Source: Streptomyces cinnamoneus
GTDB taxonomy: Bacteria; Actinomycetota; Actinomycetes; Streptomycetales; Streptomycetaceae
Reading direction: 5' to 3'
Length of the DNA stretch: 64,000 bases
Assembly: GCF_014650495.1 (NCBI RefSeq)
Contig: NZ_BMVB01000005.1
Coordinates: forward strand, 1 to 64,000
Shown here in pieces: positions 25,457 through 32,387 of this stretch (position 1 is its first letter; each line of letters begins with the position of its first letter). The notes beneath the pieces were generated by a model that did not search any database, had not been told where the DNA came from, and saw nothing but the letters and a program-made list of their open reading frames with translations. The position numbers and the translations under genes were made by a program.

Positions 25457-26583
25457 AGGGGCTTGCCCGTGTAGTAGTCGACGACCGCCTCGCTCATGCT
25501 GATCCGCGACGGGGGGTGGAAGACGACGGCCTGTGCGGCGGACGCCAGGTAGGCGATCTTCGGGGAGGAGATGTAGGCCATGCCGCCCAGCATCTCCACC
25601 GCCTGGGCGACGGCCCTGGTGATCAGGTCCTGCACGGAGAACCGGGTGAAGAGGGAGGCCGCGGCGCAGTCGTTGCCCAGGTCGTCGTCCATGATCCGGC
25701 GGGCGACCCCTTCCACCAGGTACGCCGCGCTCTCGACGAGGAGGCACAGCTGGGCCCGTTCTGCCGCCGAGCCCCGCTGTTCGCGCAGGACCAGGTCGAC
25801 GAGTGCGCTGGCGACGCCGGTGTACGAGGCGGCGACGATCATCTGGAACCAGATCACGCCTGCTTCGTTGAGCTCGTCGAGCTTCTGTGCGGCGTTCGGT
25901 GGCGTCCGGAGGATGTGGTCCTCCTCGACGAACACGTCGGTGAGGCGGACCTCGTCGCTCTCGGCGGCGACCAGCGGGAACGTCGACCAGAACTCGTGGA
26001 CGGAGATGCCCGGCCGGTCGGCGGGGAGCACCAGCAGCCCCATCTCGGTGCTCCCGTCGTCCCCGCGCAGTGCGACGCTGGCCGTCAGGAGGTCCATGGA
26101 CCGTGAGAGGCTGCAGGGCTTCTTCGAGCCGGTGACGAGGTAGCCGCCCGGCGTCTTCCTGGCCTCGACGGTGGGGCTGAGGATGCCGCGGCCGGAGCGG
26201 CCCTCCGCATAGCCCGAGGCGATCAGGGAGCGGTTCTTCGCGACCACGTCGAGGACGGACGTGTGGAGGCTGGTGGTGCTCTCGTAGAGGGGGCCGACGG
26301 CGAAGAGCATGCCGACGGAGAAGTGGTGCATCGCGGTCGCCACGGCCAGGGACGGTGCGAGCGATGCCAGCGCGCGGATGACCCTGACGGCTTCGAGGGC
26401 GGAGGCGCCGGTCCCGCCGTAGGCGCGGGGCACCAGGAGATTGGTGCCGCCGTACTCCTTGAACAGCGGAATGGCGGGGCTTCGGGGGGACTCCAGCCGG
26501 TCGAAGGGCACCTCGGCGAGGCGGCCGGCCAGGCCCGGCAGGAGCTCTTCGCAGGCTTCGAGGTCACGTTGCAGGAATCTCAT
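25444..26583 (-). CDS. Acyl-CoA-dehydrogenase-like flavoprotein
   Basis: The 379-residue protein follows the acyl-CoA dehydrogenase plan: helical N-terminus with FKEYGGTNLLVPRAYGGTGAS, middle beta domain with YLVTGSKKPCSLSRSMDLL, and C-terminal helices with VEMLGGMAYISSPKIAYL. The usual C-terminal catalytic Glu segment is not recognisable; the end reads VVFHPPSRISMSEAVVDYYTGKPLFF. The chemistry may therefore differ from simple alpha,beta-dehydrogenation. It starts at ATG 26583 with GGAGAG upstream. It lies between the aldo/keto reductase and the KAS III-like gene in the same operon. The pairing with a KAS III hints at modification of an acyl or beta-amino-acid-like chain, which is inference. 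Confidence 0.82.
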   Translation of the reverse strand: MRFLQRDLEACEELLPGLAGRLAEVPFDRLESPRSPAIPLFKEYGGTNLLVPRAYGGTGASALEAVRVIRALASLAPSLAVATAMHHFSVGMLFAVGPLYESTTSLHTSVLDVVAKNRSLIASGYAEGRSGRGILSPTVEARKTPGGYLVTGSKKPCSLSRSMDLLTASVALRGDDGSTEMGLLVLPADRPGISVHEFWSTFPLVAAESDEVRLTDVFVEEDHILRTPPNAAQKLDELNEAGVIWFQMIVAASYTGVASALVDLVLREQRGSAAERAQLCLLVESAAYLVEGVARRIMDDDLGNDCAAASLFTRFSVQDLITRAVAQAVEMLGGMAYISSPKIAYLASAAQAVVFHPPSRISMSEAVVDYYTGKPLFFS

Positions 26584-26628
26584 GCGCGTTCACGCTCTCC
26601 AGGAGTGCCGGGGGCGGCTTCGGGGACG

Positions 26629-27633
26629 TCAGTTGTCGACGAGTTGCATCAGGAAGGGCGGGTACCGCTCGCCGTGGACGGCCGTCGCCGGCACCGCGGC
26701 CTCCACGGCCGCGCGTTCCCCGGCGGACAGTTCGACGCGCGCGGCGGCGAGGTTCTCGTCCAGGTGGTCGCGGCGGCCGGTGCCCGGTATGGGCACGACG
26801 TCGTCGCCCTGGTGGTGCAGCCAGGCCAGAGCGAGCTGGGCGACGGTGAGGCCGCGCCGCGCGGCCAGCGGCCGCAGCGCCTCCACGGCCGCGAGGTTGC
26901 GCGCGAGGTGGGGTCCGGCGAACCGCGGCAGGCCGTGCCGGAAGTCCGCGGGGGGACCGAGGTCGGCGGTCGAGGTGATCCGGCCGGTCAGGAAGCCCCG
27001 GCCGAGGGGGCAGGAGGCGATGATGCCGATGCCCAGTTCCCGGCAGGCCGTCAGCACCTCGCCTTCGATGCCCCGGCTCCACAGCGACCACTCGCTCTGC
27101 ACGGCGGTGATCGGGTGCACGGCGTGGGCACGGCGGATGGTGCCGGCGGAGACCTCGGACAGGCACAGGTGGCGCACCTTCCCCTCGGCGACGAGCTCCG
27201 CCAGGGCGCCGACCGCCTCCTCGATGCGTTCCCCGGGGGCCGCCCAGTGCTTGACGTAGAAGTCGAGGTGGCCGACGCCGAGGCGGCGCAGCGAGCCGTG
27301 GCAGCGGTCCCGGATGTAGGCCCGGTCGCCGCGGACTCCCAGGAACTCCCCGTTGCGGTCGCGTTCCAGACCGACCTTGGTGGAGATCAGCACCTGGTCC
27401 CGCCGGCCGGCGACGGCCTTCCCGAGCAGTCGCTCGCCCTCGCCGAGGCCCTGGACGTCCGCCGTGTCCAGGAGCGTGATCCCCTGGTCGAGGGCGCGGT
27501 GGACGGTGGCGACCGCCTCGGCGGGGTCCGCCCGCCCGTAGAAGGAGGTCATGCTCAGGCAGCCCAGGCCCTGGGCGGGAACCTCCAGGGCGCCGAGCCG
27601 GCGGGTCGGCAGGGGCACGTGGTCGGTGTTCAT
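26629..27633 (-). CDS. Aldo/keto reductase with catalytic Tyr replaced by Gln
   Basis: The 334-residue protein is an aldo/keto reductase: LDTADVQGLGEGERLL, then STKVGLERD with the catalytic Lys and LDFYVKHWA with the His, and IGIIASCPLGRGFLTG and VPIPGTGRRDHLDENL for NADPH binding. The normal active-site Tyr of DTADxYG is Gln here (codon 27453-27451). This should weaken or redirect carbonyl reduction. Cvm1 of the S. clavuligerus clavam cluster is also an aldo/keto reductase, so a family link is plausible. The start at 27633 has GAGG upstream. It is the third gene of the leftward operon. Confidence 0.88.
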   Translation of the reverse strand: MNTDHVPLPTRRLGALEVPAQGLGCLSMTSFYGRADPAEAVATVHRALDQGITLLDTADVQGLGEGERLLGKAVAGRRDQVLISTKVGLERDRNGEFLGVRGDRAYIRDRCHGSLRRLGVGHLDFYVKHWAAPGERIEEAVGALAELVAEGKVRHLCLSEVSAGTIRRAHAVHPITAVQSEWSLWSRGIEGEVLTACRELGIGIIASCPLGRGFLTGRITSTADLGPPADFRHGLPRFAGPHLARNLAAVEALRPLAARRGLTVAQLALAWLHHQGDDVVPIPGTGRRDHLDENLAAARVELSAGERAAVEAAVPATAVHGERYPPFLMQLVDN

Positions 27634-27684
27634 CGGTCTCTGCTCCTCATGCGGGTGACCGGCCGGGGCGGAAGCGCCGGGGCC

Positions 27685-28329
27685 TCACCACGTGTCGACG
27701 TGCAGCACTTCGTCGAGCGGCTGTCGGGGCGCGGGCCTGAAATCCGTGCCGAGGGAGTACGCCGTCGGGATCAGCGCCACCTGCATCACGCCCTCGGGGA
27801 TGCCGAGCAGTGCGGCGATCTCCTTCTCGTACATCAGGTGCAGGGTGGTCCAGGCGGTCCCCAGGCTGCGTGCGCGGGCGGCGAGCATGTAGCTCCACGC
27901 GGCCTGGATGACCGACCCCCATCTGCCCGCCTCGTTGTACTCCGGTGCCCGGCTCGCATCCAGGCAGGGGATCACGTGGACGGGCACCTCGCCCAGGTGC
28001 TCGCCCAGGTGGGCGACGCTGCTGCCCACGCGCCTCTGGACGGCGTGGCGTTGGGGGTCCTCGGGGAACAGGGAGCCGCAGGCGCCCTCGGACTGCTGGT
28101 ACGTGTGCACGGCCTGCCGGTAGTACCGGCCGATCGCGGCTCGCTGTGCCGCGTCGGTCACGACGATCCAGTGCCAGGTCTGCCGGTTGCTTCCGGACGG
28201 GGCCTGCAGGGCGATGCGGAGGCATTCCTTGACGAGTTCCAGTGGTACGGGGCGGGTCAGGTCCAGCCGCTTGCGCACGGACCGGGTGGTCGTCAGCAGT
28301 TCGTCCGGGGTGAGGTCCAGGAGTGACAT
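27685..28329 (-). CDS. Nitroreductase-family FMN oxidoreductase
   Basis: The 214-residue protein has the nitroreductase N-terminal signature SVRKRLDLTRPVP and APSGSNRQTWHWIVVTD, where the FMN phosphate is bound, and a C-terminal ALIPTAYSLGTDFRPAPRQPLDEV segment. The length is normal for the family. These enzymes act as flavin-dependent dehydrogenases or reductases; the substrate here is unknown. ATG 28329 has AGGA just upstream and lies eight bases after the aminotransferase stop, so the pair is tightly coupled in the operon. Confidence 0.87.
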   Translation of the reverse strand: MSLLDLTPDELLTTTRSVRKRLDLTRPVPLELVKECLRIALQAPSGSNRQTWHWIVVTDAAQRAAIGRYYRQAVHTYQQSEGACGSLFPEDPQRHAVQRRVGSSVAHLGEHLGEVPVHVIPCLDASRAPEYNEAGRWGSVIQAAWSYMLAARARSLGTAWTTLHLMYEKEIAALLGIPEGVMQVALIPTAYSLGTDFRPAPRQPLDEVLHVDTW

Positions 28330-28337
28330 GCGAAGTC

Positions 28338-29711
28338 CTAACGCCGGATGCGGCCGTCGGGGCCGACGCGTTCGAGGACCGCGTGCAGCCCGTCGGCCAG
28401 CCGGTCCGCGGTCCCGCGGTCCATCACCAGGGGTGGATTGATCAGGAGGGAGCGCGGGTTGCCGCGCAGGATGATGCCCTCGTCCTCCTTGAGGGCCTGT
28501 GCCACCGCGGCCGTGCCGGCGGGCAGCGGGGTCCGGTCCGTCTTGTCCGCGACGAGCTCGATGCCGAGCATCAGGCCGGTCTGGCGGACGTCGCCCACGA
28601 CGGGCAGGTCCTTCAGCGGTGCCAGCCTGTCGGCGAGGTGTCCACCGATCGTCGTGGCGTTGTCCAGCAGCTTCTCCCGTTCGATGATGTCCAGGTTGGC
28701 GAGCGCGACCGCGCAGGCGGTGGGGTGCCCGGTGTACGTGAAGCCGATGGGGAAGCCGGTGGAAGCGCTCACCGTGTCCGCCACCTCCTCGGTGACGAGC
28801 ACGGCGCCGTGGGGGATGTAGCCGGACGTGAGTCCCTTGGCGGTCACCAGGATGTCCGGCGTGACGCCGAAGTGTTCGGCGGCGAACCAGTGCCCGGTCC
28901 GGCCGTAGGCCGTCACGACTTCGTCGAGGATCAGCAGGATGCCGTGGGACCGCAGCATTTCCGCGACGCGCGGCCAGTAGTCCGGCGGCGGTATGACGGC
29001 TCCGCCGACGGCCATGACGGGTTCGCCGATCATCGCCGCGATCCGGTCGGGCCCGATCCGTTCGATGGTCTCCCGCAGTTCTCGCAGGCAGTGTTCGGTG
29101 ACGTCCTCGCCGCCGTGCGCGGCGGCCTGGTACGGGTCCGGGGCCGTCAGGTGGTGCACGTGCGGCAGGGTGGGGCCGAAGCCCTCGTGGTACACCGGCA
29201 GCCCCGAGACGCTGCCGGCGCCGTAGGCGATGCCGTGGTAGGCGGTCTTCCGCGCCAGGATCCAGGTCCGGTCGGACTGCCCCTTGCGGTGGTGGAAGAA
29301 CCGGGCCATGCGCAGGGCGATCTCGTTGCCCTCCGCTCCGCCGCTGGTGAAGAACACGCGTTCCAGACCGGGCGGTGCGAGAGCGGCGAGCCGTGCGGAC
29401 AGCTCGATCGCCTTGTCGTTGCTCATGGACTCCCAGAGGTGGAAGTACTCCAGCGTGGCCATCTGGGCGGCGGCGGCCTCCACGATCTCGGTCCGGGCGT
29501 GACCCACCTGCACCACGCCGAGCACCGCTGCGGCGTCCAGGTACTCCCTTCCCTCGCTGTCGCGGACGTAGCACCCGCGGCCCGCGACCATGACGGTGCG
29601 GTCCGTGCGGGTGCCCGGCAGGTTGGGGTGCAGCAGTCGGTCGCGGTCGGTCAGGACCCACTGGGCCGTCCTGTCCGGACCGGGCGTCGGTACCTTCGGG
29701 GAGAGGGGCAT
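28338..29711 (-). CDS. Class III PLP aminotransferase (Cvm6-like)
   Basis: The 457-residue protein has class III aminotransferase motifs: TSGGAEGNEIALRMAR, ILDEVVTAYGRTG with the Asp that pairs with the PLP ring nitrogen, and VTAKGLTSGYIPHGA with the Schiff-base Lys. ATG 29711 has GGAG about eight bases upstream. It heads the leftward operon. In the S. clavuligerus clavam cluster a class III aminotransferase, Cvm6, sits beside the SARP gene cvm7 and is needed for 5S-clavams; the same pairing is seen here. Acting on clavaminate or a downstream aldehyde is inferred from this synteny. Confidence 0.88.
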   Translation of the reverse strand: MPLSPKVPTPGPDRTAQWVLTDRDRLLHPNLPGTRTDRTVMVAGRGCYVRDSEGREYLDAAAVLGVVQVGHARTEIVEAAAAQMATLEYFHLWESMSNDKAIELSARLAALAPPGLERVFFTSGGAEGNEIALRMARFFHHRKGQSDRTWILARKTAYHGIAYGAGSVSGLPVYHEGFGPTLPHVHHLTAPDPYQAAAHGGEDVTEHCLRELRETIERIGPDRIAAMIGEPVMAVGGAVIPPPDYWPRVAEMLRSHGILLILDEVVTAYGRTGHWFAAEHFGVTPDILVTAKGLTSGYIPHGAVLVTEEVADTVSASTGFPIGFTYTGHPTACAVALANLDIIEREKLLDNATTIGGHLADRLAPLKDLPVVGDVRQTGLMLGIELVADKTDRTPLPAGTAAVAQALKEDEGIILRGNPRSLLINPPLVMDRGTADRLADGLHAVLERVGPDGRIRR

Positions 29712-29752
29712 GGGGAGGACTCCTTCGGCGGAGTGGCACACGATGAGGCGTA

Positions 29753-29784
29753 CGGCTGCCGGATCGCAGGCAGTCTGGCAGCCG
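29753..29784. promoter_or_regulatory. Inverted repeat upstream of the aminotransferase operon
   Basis: CGGCTGCC at 29753-29760 and GGCAGCCG at 29777-29784 form a perfect 8-bp inverted repeat with a 16-bp spacer. It is about 40 bp upstream of the aminotransferase start, a good place for an operator of a dimeric regulator. The binding protein is unknown. Confidence 0.5.
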
Positions 29785-29790
29785 GGCGTT

Positions 29791-29812
29791 GTGCTCCGGT
29801 GACGCGGAGCAC
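29791..29812 (-). terminator. Stem-loop after the first SARP gene
   Basis: GTGCTCCG at 29791-29798 pairs perfectly with CGGAGCAC at 29805-29812 around a six-base loop. It lies about 40 bases beyond the stop of the minus-strand SARP gene and before the aminotransferase promoter region, which fits a terminator separating the two transcripts. Confidence 0.6.
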
Positions 29813-29851
29813 GAGCGGAACGTCAAGCGGCCCGCAAGGCCGGGTGTGCGA

Positions 29852-32020
29852 TCACGGGAGCGGCGGCACCGCCTGCAGGGCGGCGCGGCGCGCCCGGCCG
29901 TGCGTCAGGTCGCCGGTTGCGCAGCAGTCGGTGCCGGTGGCGGCCGACGAGCAGGCGCCGCGGTGGCCGGGCCCGGTGGGGAGCAGTTCCTGGCGCACGA
30001 CGTCCCGGACGAGCGGGTGCACGAAGGCGACGCGTCCCGGAGGCGTTCCCTCCACCGCCAGCAGGCCGCCGCGTACGGCCCTGCGGGTGGCCTCGGTCGG
30101 CACCCAGCCGCGCAGCTGCCGGTCCTCCGCCGGGTCGTGGGGGCCGTCCGGGCCGCGGCCGGCGCATGCGTCGAGCTCCGCGAGCACGTCCGCCGGAAGC
30201 CCGGACAGCCGCTCGATGATCACTTCCCGCACCATCGCGGGCACCAGTGCGTGCACGTCGTCGGCCGTCGCTGTGTCCGGGAGCGCTTCCAGCAGGCCCC
30301 GCAGGAAGTAGGGGTTGCCTCCGGAGCGTTCGTGGAGTGCGGCGCACAGGTCGGGGCTGACGTCTTCACCGCGGGCTGCCGTGACGATGCGTTGGGTGTC
30401 CGGCGGGGCGAGTACCCCCAGCCGTATCTCCTCGGCGTTGTGCAGCTGGAGCACCACCGCCCGTGTCGTCCGGAGGGCGGGGTCGTCGGCGAGGCCGAAG
30501 GCCCGGGAGGTGACGACGAGCAGGAGCCGCGACTGGGCCGACTGGCCGGTGAGGAAGGGCAGCAGGGAGAGCGAGGCGGCGTCGGCCCACTGGACGTCCT
30601 CCAGCACCAGCGCCAGGGGACGGCGGGCCAGTTCCAGCAGCGCCTGGCTCACGGCGTCGTGGACCTCGAACCGGCCCGGCCCGGCCGGCTGCGGCGCCGC
30701 GCCCGCGGCCCGTTCCGGGGCCGGCTCGGGCGCCAGGGACGCGAGCAGCCGCCGGGTGTCGTCCGGCAGGGCTGCCATGGCGTCCGGTCGGCGGGCCGCG
30801 GCCTGGCGCAGCGCCTGGATCCAGGGCCAGTAGGGGGGAGTGTCCTCGCGCCGCGGACAGTGCACGGTGATCACGTCGGTACCGGCTTCCCTGCACCGGC
30901 GTCCGAATTCCCGGACGAGCCTGGTCTTGCCCACGCCGGCCTCCCCCACGACGAGCACGGTGCGTCCGTCGCCGCGGTGGCCGGCCTCCACTGCCGCCAG
31001 CAGGCGCCGCAGTTCGTTCCGGCGCCCGGCGAGCGGAGCGGGGTCACCGCCGGCGGGCTCGCCCCAAGGGCCGCACGGCCCGGCCGCGGGGACCGGCTCA
31101 CCGGGGGGTGCGGGCCGCTCGGCGGACCGGGCGGTCGCCGGCGGCCGGCCGGGCGCGCGCCAGGAGGACACGGGGCCGGTGAGCGACGGATCGTGGCGGA
31201 GGATCTCCTCGTGGACCCGCCGCAGCTCCGGGCTGGCGTCCGCGCCGAGTTCGTCCGCGAGGTACTGCCGTGTGTGCTCGAACTGGCGCAGCGCGTCGGC
31301 CTGCCTGCCGTTGCGGTACTGGGCGCGCATCAGCTGGCACACGAGCCGTTCGCGCAGGGGATGGCGCGCGGCTTCGGTCTCCAGTTCGCCCAGGACTTCC
31401 TCGCTGCGCCCCAGGGCGAAGGCCGCCTCGGCCCGCGCCTCCACCGCGGCCAGCCGGAGGTTGTCCAGTCGCGCCGCCTCCTGGGCGGCGAATTCGTAGC
31501 CCACGAGGTCTTCGAAGGGCGGCGCGGTCCACAGGCGCAGCGCCTCGGACAACAGGGCGAACGTCTCGGGCGGCTCGCCGTGCCGCTGGGCGAGCAGCCC
31601 CTGTTCGACCGTCCGCTCGAACCTCATGACGTCGACGTGGTCCGGGGCCGCGTGCAGCACGTATCCCGGCGAGCAGTACTCCAGCCGGAACACCGCCCCG
31701 CCGTGCAGCGGCCGGGTGGCGACCGACCCGCGCAACCGGGACACGTACGACCTCAGGGTGGCGACCGCGTGGTCCGGTGGTCCGGATTCCCAGATGCTCC
31801 GGATCATCGACGGAACCGGCACGGTCTTGCCGGCGTTGATGAGCAACAGCGCGAGCACGGCGCGCCGGCGTGGCGGCCCGAGCCGTAACGGCCCTCCCGG
31901 CAACCGTACGGTCATGGTGCCGAACGCGGTGATCGCAGCGGGCACGGCGCCGGCGGCCGACGTGCGGATGCGGTGCGGAGCGTCGCCGGCCGGCCGGCCG
32001 GACAGAGTGGTCCCTCTCAT
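29852..32020 (-). CDS. SARP-type regulator with ATPase domain (Cvm7-like)
   Basis: The 722-residue protein has an OmpR-like winged helix (about residues 30-120, RRRAVLALLLINAGKTVP and LRSYVSRLRG), a BTAD domain (about 125-275), then an AAA ATPase with Walker A VVGEAGVGKTRLV near 357 and Walker B LALVLEDVQWADAAS near 480. It ends soon after the ATPase without TPR repeats. ATG 32020 follows a very strong GA-rich ribosome site. Codon 45 is TTA (31888-31886), so the regulator may be made only when bldA tRNA is present. It is encoded just upstream of the aminotransferase operon, like Cvm7 beside Cvm6, and is the likely activator of clavam genes. Confidence 0.88.
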   Translation of the reverse strand: MRGTTLSGRPAGDAPHRIRTSAAGAVPAAITAFGTMTVRLPGGPLRLGPPRRRAVLALLLINAGKTVPVPSMIRSIWESGPPDHAVATLRSYVSRLRGSVATRPLHGGAVFRLEYCSPGYVLHAAPDHVDVMRFERTVEQGLLAQRHGEPPETFALLSEALRLWTAPPFEDLVGYEFAAQEAARLDNLRLAAVEARAEAAFALGRSEEVLGELETEAARHPLRERLVCQLMRAQYRNGRQADALRQFEHTRQYLADELGADASPELRRVHEEILRHDPSLTGPVSSWRAPGRPPATARSAERPAPPGEPVPAAGPCGPWGEPAGGDPAPLAGRRNELRRLLAAVEAGHRGDGRTVLVVGEAGVGKTRLVREFGRRCREAGTDVITVHCPRREDTPPYWPWIQALRQAAARRPDAMAALPDDTRRLLASLAPEPAPERAAGAAPQPAGPGRFEVHDAVSQALLELARRPLALVLEDVQWADAASLSLLPFLTGQSAQSRLLLVVTSRAFGLADDPALRTTRAVVLQLHNAEEIRLGVLAPPDTQRIVTAARGEDVSPDLCAALHERSGGNPYFLRGLLEALPDTATADDVHALVPAMVREVIIERLSGLPADVLAELDACAGRGPDGPHDPAEDRQLRGWVPTEATRRAVRGGLLAVEGTPPGRVAFVHPLVRDVVRQELLPTGPGHRGACSSAATGTDCCATGDLTHGRARRAALQAVPPLP

Positions 32021-32387
32021 GTGTCCCCCTCCCCCTCCCTCGGCCCGCCTCCACGACGGCGGGCCGGGTCCTGGCTCACTTCCGGGTACGGGCACACGTG
32101 TCCCCCCGTTCAGTGGCGGCCTCCTGTACCGGACATCTTGTGCCGTGCCCCTTGCGGGAGCCTGGCCGGAACACGGCGGGCCCTTCCCTTCCGGCGGCGG
32201 AAAGGCGGTTTCCCGCCGCCGTTGCCGAAAAATCCTTGCGGAATGCTTGCCATCCGCTTGCAGGTGGCTGAAGAAACGCTTTGATCACGCCAATCCGCAT
32301 GTCAAGATCCCGACTTGGGCGGGCCGACCGCGCGGCGCCGGCCGCCCGGCACACCTCGCCACGCGCCCCAGACCGGTAGGGGACCAC
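32021..32387. promoter_or_regulatory. Divergent SARP promoter region
   Basis: This 367-bp gap separates two divergent SARP genes and must hold both promoters. It contains an 8-bp perfect stem-loop at 32042-32065 (GGCCCGCC/GGCGGGCC) in the leader of the minus-strand SARP, a second at 32193-32220 (GGCGGCGG/CCGCCGCC), and three phased TTGC repeats described separately. No coding sequence with a convincing start was found. Confidence 0.7.
32234..32266 (+). promoter_or_regulatory. Three SARP-type direct repeats spaced 11 bp
   Basis: TTGC cores begin at 32236, 32247 and 32258, exactly 11 bp apart, in units CCTTGCGG, GCTTGCCA and GCTTGCAG. A fourth TTGC at 32222 is off phase. Direct repeats with 11-bp spacing just before a promoter are the known binding pattern of SARP activators, so this probably controls one or both flanking SARP genes. 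The start of the rightward SARP gene is about 125 bp downstream. Confidence 0.65.
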
